The translations under genes and the position numbers were made by a program. From the NCBI RefSeq assembly GCF_905475395.1, contig NC_058337.1:129167960-129231959 (forward strand): 64,000 nt of DNA, in the 5' to 3' direction. Shown in pieces: positions 37,119 to 49,258 of the stretch (positions are counted from its first letter, which is position 1; each line of letters opens with the position of its first letter). Under the pieces are notes generated by a model. That model was not told the DNA's origin, ran no database searches, and worked only from the letters and a program-made list of their open reading frames with translations. The stretch is from Chrysoperla carnea (Eukaryota; Arthropoda; Insecta; Neuroptera; Chrysopidae).

Positions 37119-38640
37119 AAACCACAGTTAGTTGCAAAGCATATTGATTGTAAATTTTATGTTTAATCTCCTATTCCGTTTTATAATTTTTGATAAGAAG
37201 TATAAAAAAAGCTCAAAAGGTGGTGCTTTTAGTAGCTTGATTTTAAAATTGTTGTTAAAAGCACTTCAATTTTGGATGCAATCTTAAGTAAACTTTTTAA
37301 GCAAAATTTTTTGCAACTATTTACAAATCACAATTAGTTGCAAAATATTTTGTTTGTAGATTTTATGCTTAGTCGCCGATTTCTTACTTATTAACATTAA
37401 AGAAACACGCATTTAAATGATTTTGATTTCTTGGTTTTCAACTTTTTGAAAACTTTGGCATTGAATGCTGAATACACTTGGTTTTGTAAATGAATGATCA
37501 AGTTTGTTCAGAATTGAATACCCAATTTGAGACTTTGTAGCTTTAACTACATATTCAATATAAGTTAAAATTTTATGACTTGTGAAAAGCATTTTTCTAA
37601 TACGAAGTGCAAGCTTTGATTCCAAGAACAGTAATATGCGTTTCATGTAGTTGAGTGCCTTGGTCATGCTTTTTTTTTTGTTTCGCTCGGTATGTAATAC
37701 TTATTACTGTCTACCCGAAACAGAGACTAGCTGCAACTGAAAAGATCTATTGTGTTAAAAAAATGGATGAAATTTGTCATAAACTATTTGCTTGATTTCG
37801 ATAAAACAAGATACATCATACTTTTTGCTTTTTCTATTTGTTTTAATTTTTACTTGTTTAACTTTTAACTAATAAAAAGTAAAAAGTTGTACCTGTGTTT
37901 TTGTCTATGGTATCGTATCTCTTAAACCGATAAACTGATGTTCACTTTGTTTGTTTGAAAAATAATTTGATCGAAAATGCCCTTAGTTATGTTTCAAAAA
38001 AATGTGCTCAGTCGTTTAATGATTATCAGCTCTTTTGCGTCTTTTGTGGTCGTTGGTAAGAGATATGACCAACTTCCACGGAGAAAAGCGGTGATGATCT
38101 TCAAACGTCTGAGCAGATTTTCTTAAAACATATTTAAGGGCACTCTCAATTAAATTACTTTTCGGGCAAACCAAAAATCAAAATTGGCTCATCTGTTTCG
38201 GAGCTATGAAGGCAGATAGAAATAATGACTAATTGAATTGGTCGATTTTGGATTTAAAAAAAAAAAATGAAAAAATAATGTTATTCAGAAATTATTTATT
38301 CTTATTTTCAATTGAAAAAAATTAATTACATAAAAAATATTAAAATTATAGAGACAAAAGTCATACAAAGTAATTAAAAGGAAACGTTTGAAATATTAAA
38401 AAGAAAAAATTATAAATTTTGTCATAAAAATGCATTTTTAAGACAATGAAAAAATTATACGAAATAAACGTCACAGAATTTTAAAATGGAAAATAATTAA
38501 TTTTTACACATTTACAATACGCAAGGTTTTGTGACTGGTAAAAAAAAATTTATCTTACAATTTATGAAACATTTTCAAGAAGAACTTCCATTAAACGGCG
38601 CAAATAAAATTCATTGTCAATGTGTTGAGCCACTAATTGT
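37119..38640. repeat. Segmental duplication, copy 2 (contains the live kinase 3' end)
   Basis: This is the partner of 35177-36665. It runs directly into the last exon of the gene at 38562-40582. The minus frames at 35499-35726 and 37413-37667 are the same frame in the two copies and are not a gene. Confidence 0.9.
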
Positions 38641-40582
38641 GGTTTATCTTTCCGTTCCAGTTTATTGTATTCTTCGACGGTTGGATAAGTTGTGTAGCTA
38701 ATTGGTACCAATAACCACATTGCTGTTAACAAGGCAACCATTTTTAATCGTTTTACTTCAGATTCAATGAATTCAACACTGAACTGTTCGATAATGTTGT
38801 TTGGAATTTTATGAGCGCTCAAATTTTTATGGAGTTCCGATACATATACTTGAATTAATGCTGTTTTATTGACTGGTTGAGGATTTGTAGCGAATAAGTA
38901 GACTAAATCACGTGCTGGACTTGCTAGGCAAACTGTTGCTAAGTTGATTAAAAGTGCGTGATCTGGAAAAAAAATGAAAATTCACTTGAAGTTGAAAAAA
39001 GTTTTCATGAAACAGATAAAAATAAAGCTTCCTATTTTGGTGTTTAAATGATTCGTTTCGTTAATGATACTTTAACAGGCCAAAAATAATATTAAAAAAA
39101 AAAAACTGTTGGAGAGATTCTTTGTAGGATATTTTTATCATGAACTATTATTCAGAGAACTGCCAAATTGATTGTTAAACCAAGATAAAAAATCAGAATT
39201 TAATTTACCTCCAGAGTTATCTTCTTTCAACATAAAATTATTTGCCCAACAATCGCCATGTGCAAATACTTGAGCGAAATCTGGTGTTTCTTCTGTTGCT
39301 TTTTTCGCTTGATTATACATCTCATCCGATGTTTGACTAAAGAATTTTCGAATAACAGCTGCTTCTTCTTCATTCGCCTTTGGTAAATATTCATCAGCAA
39401 AATTTTTTGCAACTGCATATGAATCCGCTAATGTTTTCTTACAAAGTTCAGCATTAGATAAGGAATAAACTTGATCTTGTACATGCTGTGATAATTTTTT
39501 GAAGCGAATTTCATCCGATTTTGATAAAACAATCGAAGCTGCATGGAACATAGCCAATGACTGAAAAAAATTGATATTATAAAATTTTGTCTACATGAAT
39601 CCAAAAAAAGAAATTATTTTAAGGATTTTCGATAGCAAAAGGAAAGTGTTCTTCTGTATGAACCTCAAGTCGATTCTCTGTACGGTTTACGATAAATTAA
39701 TTATTAAAAACTACCCTTTCCACATGGTGGTATATGAAGCAAAGTCATAGTAAATGTTGGTTTTTTAGTCAAAGTGTTTTTAGAAATGTTTTTACCACTG
39801 ACATAAGGACTTTTATAAATATTCTTCAAGTTTTAGGTTTTCAAATCATACCAAAATTAAGAATTGTGAAAAAATGAATTACGCTTTTTGGTAAAAATAC
39901 TGACTCTGATAGTTAATAATTTCTCTTAAGCCGTAAAGAGAATAGATATGAATTTTTCACAAATGGTATTTAAAAGGATGATTATTTGCTAAATAAAATT
40001 TTTTTAGTATCGACCAAGAAGAAATTACCTTAATAACTTTTGCCGCTTGTTCTTGACTTAATCCTTCACGACGTTTAGACAAAGCCCATCCGCCATCTTT
40101 GAAATCTTCTGTAACTACTACATTTTCTTCAGCTTTGATGGAACGAATAACTGGTAATTTTGATTCGATTACACTTTCAAGTGCATCCAAAACTTTATTA
40201 TAAACATTCGATTCAAATTTGAACATTTCAGGTGGTGTATTTTTGTCATCCCTGAAAGGCTTCTTCACTATCACAGATTTAGACATTTCTGGAATAAATA
40301 GGAAAAAAAGTTAGTACATCAAGCATTATTCAGAACAAAAAGTTTAAAATTACCAACGACTTTTCCATCTTTTGTCATCTCTCCATCAACTTTAACCCTG
40401 AATACTTCAGCAATACAATTGTCTCCAAAACTGAGTGCTTTTTCGCTACTCATGTTTTTCACCATAAAAGTATCATTTTGCTCATACTCTTTCATGACAT
40501 CTTCTATGTAAGCTTTGGTAACAGGAGATCCATCTTTATTGTCGATGGCAGAAGACGATGGTTGAGCCATTGCGTAATCCAT
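38562..40582 (-). CDS. EcKinase-like (CHK kinase-like) protein, gene 1, four exons
   Basis: Exons are 40354-40582, 40029-40288, 39209-39560 and 38562-38962, joined by GT-AG introns (phases 1, 0, 1) into 413 codons, the usual length for this family. The family (EcKinase/CHK-like, Pfam EcKinase) phosphorylates small hydroxylated molecules such as ecdysteroids in insects; no substrate can be named here. Visible features: ATP-site region SFGDNCIAEVFRV (about 51-63), SVIVKKP with the candidate ATP lysine (about 80-86), VTEDFKDGGW, LAMFHAASIVLS, and the catalytic loop HGDCWANN (H264, D266). The usual DFQ-like metal motif reads LINLATVCLASPARDL: the Asp is Asn at about 287. Activity may therefore be lost. 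The start chosen is the first ATG; a second in-frame ATG is four codons later. It is a tandem paralogue of the gene at 44245-45883. Confidence 0.88.
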
Positions 40583-40689
40583 TTTGATTGTTGATTAAAA
40601 TTGTAAGTTTTGTTTGTTAAATAATTAAAATTCCGGCGTAGATACTCTGGAGAGGTTATCTATGTATAACTGTTCGATTTGAATGTCGA

Positions 40690-40705
40690 GTGTTCACTGA
40701 TTTTG
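40690..40705 (-). promoter_or_regulatory. Candidate initiator of kinase gene 1
   Basis: On the minus strand AAAATCAGTGAACACTC contains TCAGT, the arthropod initiator pentamer, about 115 bases upstream of the ATG. The same AAATCAGTGAACA sequence sits at a matching distance in gene 2. Downstream, CTCTCCAGAGT is also shared. No clear TATA box is visible. Confidence 0.45.
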
Positions 40706-41370
40706 TGTAGATCAAATTGTTTTTAATTACGCCTCGTAAATTGACTTGTTGCTACCAATTATTGTAAAAATTTGTAAAAGTTATATAAGCTGTTTATTTC
40801 TTTTAACTATGTACAACCAAATTTTGACAGTGCTGTAAAAAGTGTGGGGCTATTGTATAAATTATTTGGCAAACATATAGAAGTCCAAACATGTAGAAGT
40901 CGAAGTAGAATTATTTATTTCCGATAATGAGTGGAAACATTTTAAATTGCAAATTATTAGGAATAACCTATGTCTGATCGATTCGTTTGTGGCATCGAAG
41001 TTCCATAGCTGATAAACCGATTTTCATTTTTGTTTGTTTGAAAGCTTTTCTGAATGTTTCAAGAGAACAATTTGGATATCATTACCTCTTTTCTAGTTGT
41101 TATTGGGGACGGATCGCTAAAGTTGAACTTGAAGCATAGCAAAAAGCACTTTAGACTAAATTTCGTTCAAGAGCCCCGATGTCACCGGCAGATATACAGG
41201 TGCGTTAAATTAATAGTGTTAAAAAGATTAAGTTAGCAAAGTAATTTTTTTATTGGGATTCTATCATCTAAAATTGAAATAATTTTCATTAAGATTGTCT
41301 AAGTTGATTGCCTAAACATTATATTCCTGAATTGTGAGTGAATAGTGATTTTTTTTTACTTTATTCCATA

Positions 41371-41840
41371 ACTAGCTGTGAACTACCCGCTTTGCTGGGC
41401 AACATCCCCACTTGCACCCCTCCCTCCACATTTCCTTGCGTTGGATAACAGTTTTGTAATGTACACGTTATGCTCTTTTATTTGATACCCCACTTAGGTA
41501 TATTTGTAAATATTCGATAATTCCTTCCCACTTTCTCGCTACACCTTTCTACCCTCCTAAGGTTAAAAGTAGATAAAAACAATAGATCTTTGAAGCTGGT
41601 TGTATATCGTGTCAATATTTGAGCTTAATCGATGCACAACTTTTTTAGTTTTTGAAGCATATCCCTTTCAACCCCTATTTCAACCCCTTACTCTACTAAA
41701 ATATGGATGTATTATACATAAAAACCTTCCTCTTGAATCACTCTATCTATTAAAAAAATCCGTTGCGTAGTTTCAAAGATTTAAGCGTACAAAGGGACAT
41801 AGGGACAGAAAAAGCGACTTTGTTTTATACTATGTAGTGA
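41371..41840 (+). mobile_element. Family-3 repeat (ACTAGCTGTGAACTACCCGC type), copy 1
   Basis: It starts ACTAGCTGTGAACTACCCGC followed by TTTGCTGGGCAAC and ends GCGACTTTGTTTTATACTAT. The other end carries the CGTTGCGTAGTTTCAAAGAT and GGGACATAGGGACAGA motifs of a dispersed element common in arthropod genomes, as I recall it. There is no ORF. It lies between the two kinase genes. Confidence 0.8.
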
Positions 41841-43096
41841 TTACAACCAACTTGAGGCTCTATGTTGAATTGTCAAATTATCCCTCAATCGAAAATTATA
41901 AGTTGCGGCCGGCTATGAGTGATCTAATTTATTTCGACAAAACATTTATAGAAAATACTAAACAACAACTTTTTATAAATTGAAATTAGAGAAATTTGAA
42001 AAAAAATTATATTTCAATTCAGTTACATCTTCTTATTCGAATTTATTTAAATAAAAATTAAATTTTTATTAAAATTATCGATCAAATAATTAAAAATTTT
42101 AAAGATAAACAATTACCTACAATAAAATTTATTTTTTGGGGCAAATTTATTTCCTTTTTCGGTAACATCGGGATTAAATCCGATAATTAACTATTGGGAT
42201 TGAGCGTATAATTAATCGATGGAATATCATATTTTGGAGAAACTAAAATTGTTTTCGATATCCACAGTATGAACTATGTCACCCATAGGAAGAAATCCAT
42301 ATTTTATTCATAAATGAAGTAAAAAAGATCATGTTTAGGTTCATATGTACTCGGTTATTTTATTCAAATTTAGTTCTAAAACTGCAAGAAATGCTTTAAA
42401 ACTTTCTATATCCTCAAAATTTTTATGATTTAAAAGAATAAAAATCGTGGCAAGTTTATTTTCTTAACGATTTAATTACTAAATGTTAGTTCCAGTTTCT
42501 TCGTAACTTTTTTTGCAGTTTGATAAATAAATTTTAAAATCGTTTTTATCTCTCATGATTTTATACTCAATTAAACATATTTTATCGGGTAAATTTTTAT
42601 TAAATCTTCATTTTAGAAATGCTGAAAGTCTCCTTAATATTTTAAAATACGTTTTAATTCGAGATAATAAGCAATTTATAAAATTAATATCTGACAATTT
42701 TGCTCTTATGTAATAAAAATTTTTCTTAAAAGACATTGAACAAAAATACCTACCATTTCATATCTTCTTAATCTTGTTACTTTTATTAATTCTCTTATTT
42801 CGAATAGTTTTATAAGTTATTTAAAACTATTTTTTTCAATAATTAGTGGTTTTTTATATGGAAATAATAATTGCTTAAGGGATCGATAAATATTTGGAAT
42901 TTTATTGTAAAGAAGAAAATCTCTCTGAAATTTCTCCTTCAAAAACAACGTTACTACCACGTTACAGCCCTCACTTATTCTCCCTTTTGTTCACAATTTA
43001 TGGATTTTAATTTTTTGGTGAGGAACTCTAACTTTTTCGAAAATGAAGTTTTGCCCATGATACTCTTTGACATTGTAAGTAACTATTTCTATAGGT

Positions 43097-43672
43097 CCAA
43101 TCATTAAATTAACCTGATTTTTAACCTCATCCAATGAATTTCATCAAATTCCAAAACAAAATTTTGTTTTGCGTTTTTCTCGATTTTATCAAACTCCTTA
43201 AAAAAATTGCAGAAAATCGAAAAATTTGTTAAATCTCTAATTTCCATAAAACTCAGTATATATGGTAATTTTGACCCAAAAAGTACAAAAATCGGATGCA
43301 TTTGATGACTGGTCGAATATTTTTTGAGATACGGACTAAAATCGATCCAAATGTTGCGATATCTCAGAAACTCTGCATCCAATCATTAAATTAACATAGT
43401 TTTTATACTTTTTGGATCAAAATTACCCCATCCAACTAGTTTCATCAAATTCCAAAACAAAAATTTGTTTGCGTTTTTCTCGATTTTATCAAAGGGGTAC
43501 CCCTTAAAAAAATTGCAGAAATTAAAAAAATTGTTTTAATCTCCAATTTCGATAAAACCCAGTATAAAAGGTAATTTTGACCCAAAAAGTACAAAAATCG
43601 GGTGCATTTGATGACTGGTCGAATAGTTTTTGAGATTCTTACTAAAACCGATATAAATATTGCAAAACTTTT
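43097..43672. repeat. Tandem 282-bp satellite-like repeat, two units
   Basis: CCAATCATTAAATTAAC starts both units, at 43097 and 43379. Both share CATCAAATTCCAAAACAAAA, TGACCCAAAAAGTACAAAAA and TGCATTTGATGACTGGTCGA. They differ at scattered sites and by a short insertion (AGGGGTACCCC) in unit 2. The minus frame at 43104-43382 just spans unit 1. Confidence 0.85.
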
Positions 43673-44244
43673 TAAATTTCATTGAAAAATTTTTTAATTG
43701 ATTCTAAATTGATTCTTCTATTTCAAATTTTTTAGCAGACCTTCATCAATAGGGTTAATTTCTTTTAGTTGTTTTTAAATTTAGAAAATCCTTGAAATCT
43801 CTTTGTAAATATGACTAAGACTTACAGAAATTTTTTCTGAAATAAAAAATTGCATCAAAAAAATAAACAGACAAAAAATTTTAAATCACAATTTTGGAAT
43901 TTATTATCACTTTCAATTAAAACATATTATTACACACAGTACTGGTATTAAATTTTTAAAAAAAATTTACAAAATATTAATTAAACTAAAAAAAAAAAAT
44001 TTTACAACAAAATATACATATTTTATACAAATTTTCGAAAATAAACCTAACAACTGAGGTCATATAAACATTTTAAAAAAGCTCACGAAAAAGCTTTAAA
44101 AATTAAAAACCTAAATTTAAACTTAAAAATGCATTTTTAAGTAAACAAACACAAGAAAACAAATTAAAAACCTTTAAGAATAAGAAAAATCTGTCAAAAA
44201 AACGATTTAAAAACAATTAATTCTTAATATTTTTTTTTTAAAGC

Positions 44245-45883
44245 TTATTTTGCATACTCAAGAAGTACTTCAACTAATCGACGTGTATAAAATTCTTTAT
44301 CAATATGTTTTCCAACTAATTTTGGTTTATCTTTTCTTTCTGCTTTATTGTATTCTTCAACTGTTGGAAATGATGTATAACTAATTGGTACCAATAACCA
44401 CATTGATGTTAAAAGTGCAACAATTTCTAAACGTTTGACTTCGGATTCAATGAATTCTGTACTGAATTGTTTAATAACATCTTCGGAAATTTTATGCGCG
44501 ATTAAATGTTTGTGTAGTTCTTGAACGTATACTTGAATTAATGCTGTTTTATTGACTTGTTGAGAATTTGTGGCAAACACATAAACTAAATCACGAGCTG
44601 GACTTGTTAGGCAAACTGTTGAGATGTTTATTAATAGTGCATGATCTGAAAAAAAAGAAATACAGTTTATTTTCTATAACTTTGGGTAAATGTAACTTTT
44701 TTAATTGGGGTACTTTGAATTTACTAGTTTGGTGAAAAAAATGAAGCTTACCTCCAGAGCCATCTTCTTTTAACATTATATTATTTGCCCAACAATCACC
44801 ATGAACGAAAACCTTAGCAAAATGAGGTGTTTCGTTTGTTGCCTTTCTTGCGTGAATATACATTTCATCTGATGTGTATTTCATAAATTTTTTAATAACA
44901 GTAGCTTCTTCAACATTTGCCTTTGGTAAATATTCTTCAGCGAAATAACGTGTAATTTCATATGAATCAGCTAATGTTTTCTTACAAACTTCTTCGTTTT
45001 CCTTTGAATAAACTTGATCCTGAACGTATTGGGATAATTCTTGAAACTTGTCCGATTGGGATACTGATAGAACAATCGATGCAGCGTGGAATTTCGCTAA
45101 TGCCTGCAAAAAAGAAATTATAAGTTTCTAAACATGATAGTTCTATAAAATTTAGAAAAAAGCAATCAGCAAGATTAGTATTTTCGAAAAGAAAATCCTT
45201 ATTGCGAAATTAATCCCTTTGAATTTATAAAAATTTTGAATTTATTTTACTGAACAATTGACTGAATTGTTGAAAAGTGAGAGTTTTCGGTGTATTAACA
45301 GTATATTTGGTTTTTTCTACCTTCATGACTTGTTCCGTTTGCTGTTGATTCATGCCCTCGCGACGATTTGATAGCATCCATCCACCATCTCGAAAATCTT
45401 CTGTGACTACAATTCCTTCATCAGCTCTGATGCTTTGAATCACAGGTAATTTAGACTCGAAAGTTTTTTCGATATTATTCAATACATTATTATAAACCAT
45501 TGATTCGAATTTAAAAATTGATGGTGGTACATTTTTTTCATCACGATAAGGTTTTTTTACGATAACACTTTTTACAATTTCTGAAATAAAACAAAAAAAA
45601 TTAATTTTGATGCTAAGAAATTCGGTAATATGGACAAATAAGTATGAAAAAAAATTTATTTACCTTTTTCTGTACCATCTACAGTAATTACAGCTTCAAT
45701 TTTTACTCGAAAAAACTCAGCAATATAATTATCACCTTCGTTCAACGCTTTCGAACTTGTCATTTTTTTGATCGTAAATGTTTCATCTTTTTCATATTCT
45801 CGCATTATTCTTTCCAAATATTCCTTACTGCATGGATGTCCATCTGTTATGGCCCTCTCAGCTGAGGTAATTGAGAGAGCCAT
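44245..45883 (-). CDS. EcKinase-like (CHK kinase-like) protein, gene 2, four exons
   Basis: Exons are 45664-45883, 45321-45580, 44752-45103 and 44245-44645, giving 410 codons. Exons 2-4 are 260, 352 and 401 bases, exactly as in gene 1, with the same intron phases, so the two are tandem duplicates in the same orientation about 3.7 kb apart. Motifs: LNEGDNYIAEFFRV (about 48-61), SVIVKKP, VTEDFRDGGW, LAKFHAASIVLS, and catalytic loop HGDCWANN (H261, D263). As in gene 1, the DFG-like position reads LLINISTVCLTSPARDL with Asn at about 284. The hydrophobic stretch VALLTSMWLLVPISY near 320 is part of the helical C-lobe rather than an evident membrane anchor. The HGD and lysine sites look intact, so it could bind nucleotide without normal catalysis. 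Confidence 0.88.
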
Positions 45884-45995
45884 AAGAAAATCTAAATTTG
45901 TAAAAGAAATTTTGATAGATTTCTAAGAACTGTTTAAAGAAAAAAGATGAGCACTCTGGAGAGAAGTACTATTTAATTTTTTGTTTGAGTGTTGA

Positions 45996-46012
45996 ATGTT
46001 CACTGATTTAAA
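45996..46012 (-). promoter_or_regulatory. Candidate initiator of kinase gene 2
   Basis: On the minus strand TTAAATCAGTGAACATTC holds TCAGT about 120 bases before the ATG, matching gene 1. The shared CTCTCCAGAGT lies at about 45955-45965. Conservation between the duplicates while neighbouring bases differ supports function, although recent shared ancestry is an alternative. Confidence 0.45.
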
Positions 46013-46670
46013 TAATGTAATTTTGTTTTAAGGAAACGTTTGGTTTGGACATGTTTGTCACCTATTTTGAGAATAATTTGTACAAAAGTTACATAAAATG
46101 TTTTGTTTTTAACCGAACAACAAAAATTCCAAAACAGGATCGTATAATAAATTCGTTGATCGCAGTATACTAGTTGGTTAATGAACACCAAATTACATCA
46201 AGAGGAAACAGAATTAGCACATTCCGTACCTTCAAAAAAATATTAAGTGTGAGATACTCGTTTTTGGCACTATTACATCAATCTAAGAATGACGAAAAGA
46301 CCTCTTTTCAGCGTTAAATTAAAGTAATAAATAATGGAGATAAACTTTCGGGAGTGAAAATTTTTGTTGGAAATCTCCTACTCTTTAAAAATTTTTGTTT
46401 CAAATTTCTAAAAATATCGTTTTTTTCATCTTTAATTGTCTATAGCTTTTGAAATTTTTTATGTGCTAAAAACGCTTTTGATACATTTTTCTAGATGCCA
46501 TTTCGTATCCAACATGCTATCACACGCATTTCTACGATCATTATCTTTATATTTCACCAATTTGAATTTGTTGACGAGACTAATTTGCCCTATAACTTTT
46601 TTATGCTGGTCGAGAGGATATCTCAATAGCTTTCGAAACATGCATTTAAAGAGATTACATTCAATAAATA

Positions 46671-46712
46671 GATCCGGTGATCACGAGACCTGGGTTCAAC
46701 TCCTGGTACATG
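46671..46712 (+). repeat. tRNA-derived 3'-half fragment (B-box)
   Basis: GACCTGGGTTCAACTCCTGG holds GGTTCAACTCC, a full match to the polymerase III B-box consensus. No complete cloverleaf is present upstream. GACCTGGGTTC is shared with the minus-strand element at 54845, so this is probably part of a tRNA-derived SINE. Confidence 0.45.
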
Positions 46713-49241
46713 ATTTAAAAATGGTTTTTTTTCAATTCTCTACAATTAAGCGAAAAGTTATTAGTTTTTATAGTTTACGTCATTGTACCATAAAAAATAT
46801 CAATAACAATCGAAAAACTTTAACGTTTAAATTTGTATACAAAATTTAGTAAACAAACATCAATAATAAATGATTAAATAAAAATAGTTCAATATTTCTG
46901 TAATAAATAAAAATTACATTAAAACGTTTTAAAAATTGAATTGCCTACATATTTTTTTACATAATGGAAAAATAAATAAAATTTTGACTTTTCAATGTAA
47001 ACCTAATGAAAATTTATTATTTAATCCAATATAGATGGATATATGTAAGGGTAAAATAACGCCAATAGAAAAGTTGATTAAATATTTACTTTCAATATTT
47101 TTTTTGTTATCATTGAATTTACCATTTTCTCCCCTAGTTTCTATTAAAAAAAATATTTACTACGCTATTGATTTTATTGAATTTTGGTTACCTACATTTC
47201 TCTATTTGTTTACAAAAAATTGTTTTTAAAAAGTTATTACGTATTTTTTTGTAAAAATACAAAGTTTTGATAAACAAAAATTACAATATTTAATAATTTT
47301 TTATCAAATTTATCAAATATCTTAATGGCAGACAATCGAAATATTGGTAAATAATTTTAAAACATAAATTTTTGGAATTAAATTTTCTTTTTTCGTAAAA
47401 TCATTTAAAATTGGTCGGAATGAATCTGAAGTATTTTCGATAAAAGTTTTCTATTGTGATTCTTCAAATAATTTTTTTTTTTTGTAAATACGAAATCATC
47501 CTTCTTTATCCAGGATAAATTTGAACATATGTAGTCAAATTGATATTAATAGATCTTTTCGCATATGTGAACTTTTTCTCAAAGTAAGTTATGTTAAAGT
47601 CATTTATTGTGAAATAAAATAGAATATATCGGAGGAGAAATTTTAAAAATTAGTCTGGATTTTCTAGAACAAATCAATCAATTTCGATCTCTACGTACTA
47701 GTAAAAAATAACGCTTTTAGATATTTTATACCTGAGTGAGAGAAAATTCGTTTTCGAAATATTAATTATAACGTAAAGTAGTAAAAATAGGTAAAGTAGG
47801 CTTAATTATCTCGTATATTAAAAAGTCAAAATTTCTGAAAATTGGGGTTAAATAGTACCTAAGCACAATTAAGTTTTCAAATTTAATTACTCGTTTAATT
47901 CTGTCGAAAGAGCTTTTTTTTAACCAGAGATTTGTTGAAGGCTAAGAAATTACTTTTTGAAACGAAGCGCCGATATATTCTAGTCTATTGTGACTTTATA
48001 TAGAAATTTCTACATCGAATCGTATTCTTTTATTTACTATGGTTTTAATAAAAATTTCAACAACAAAAAAATGAAATGGGATAACAGAGGAAATTGATAT
48101 GGCATCTATTTATTTATTTTTCCTTTGAAGTATTATTTCCTTTTTATTAATAAGATATAGTACCTGTGTTAACAAATCAATTATGTTTCAGAAAATTTCA
48201 TAAATATCTTATTTTTTGGTCAAAGTTTTAATGCGTTTAATATTATATAAACCGGAGAGAAACCTTGTTTCTTAATAATTTATGTAATTTTATCTTTGAG
48301 GTACGTGCGTGCACCTAGTGAGACCAATTTTTGTAAATTAAAAGAAATAAATAAATTAAACCCAAATTACTCATTTATTTGTAAAAAAAAAATATACATA
48401 CAAATTAAATTAATTTGTCAGTTTTTCCAAAACTATGAAAGATAGGGAGTTGAAAATTGCAGGTAGCTTCAACTAGATGGTCTTGTAAACAACTTTCTTC
48501 TGGAAAAACGCAAAAAAAAAATTCTTAAAAAATTAATTCGAAAGTTTTCGAATTTTTTAATAACTAAATAAATAGCGACCGAAAAGAACATATTTTGCTT
48601 GAATGTATTGTACGCAATTTATAATCTGGGACCGTACTTATTTACTTGATATATAAAATTTAAAAATGAATATCAATTTATAATATGGGGCACAGATGGT
48701 TTTAATAATTTTGCATGTTGAAAACAAAAGAAATATGATAAAACGGTTCCGTTAACATACAGGGTGATTTAGAAGAACATTATTTAAGTTTTAAATTAAC
48801 AAATAATAGAAACAAATAAAAAAAACTAATTAAATACCATTGCGATGTGCCCAGTAAAACTTTTTGATAGAGTTTTTTCGACAAAAGTTTTAATCTCAGA
48901 AACTTTTAACATAAGAGATTGAAATCGATGCAAAATCTATAAAAATATCCTTCATCCCTTCTAAATTTTATGTAGGTATCGCTTTTGGCTTAATTCAGTT
49001 TTGAAAAATTAGAAACTGTCATAGAGAAATTTAGAATTTCACTTTAAAATTACAAAAACCAATCACCATTTTCATTTAAAAAAAAGTCGTATATTTTATT
49101 TATGAGATCGAATCAAGACCGCTTTAATAAAATAATAAATGAAGAACATAACATTCTCTGTCAAGTAGAAAGGATAGAGTCTGAAAATGTATCTCTGTGT
49201 CCCAAAAATCGCACGGATTTACATAGAGATATGTACTTAAA

Positions 49242-49258
49242 TTTTTTTTTTTTTTTTT
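49242..49258. repeat. Poly-T tract
   Basis: This is a run of about 17-18 T, possibly the tail of an old retroposed sequence on the minus strand. Confidence 0.8.

Larger units (their letters stand above)
34960..37370 (+). repeat. Array of about 200-bp units carrying kinase-exon-like modules
   Basis: A block reading (C/A)AATTAGTTGCAAAGCATA-like, then GATTGTAAATTTTATG, recurs at about 35042, 35176, 35379, 36676, 36872, 37118 and 37324. Between blocks lies a shared linker with GGTGGTGCTTTTAGTAGCTT and TTGTTGTTAAAAGCACTT. Read on the plus strand the best block (35176) encodes KPQLVAKHIDCKFYV, close to KPQLVAQHIDNEFYL from the last exon of the minus-strand kinase gene at 38562. The modules are therefore inverted relative to the gene. 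Confidence 0.75.

Noticed and set aside
35499..37667. Paired minus-strand frames beginning MTKALNYMKR at both copies
   Set aside because: They are the same frame in a recent segmental duplication, differ by an indel, and have no sign of coding constraint.
39138..39208. Kinase gene 1 reading straight on past exon 3 (NSGGKLNSDFLSWFNNQF...)
   Set aside because: It stops soon after; using the GTAAATTAAA donor and the TTTTTTTTCCAG acceptor restores the family sequence, and gene 2 has the same exon length.
46436..46849. 137-codon open frame
   Set aside because: It crosses a tRNA-like fragment, has an overlapping frame on the other strand, low-complexity composition and no recognisable domain.
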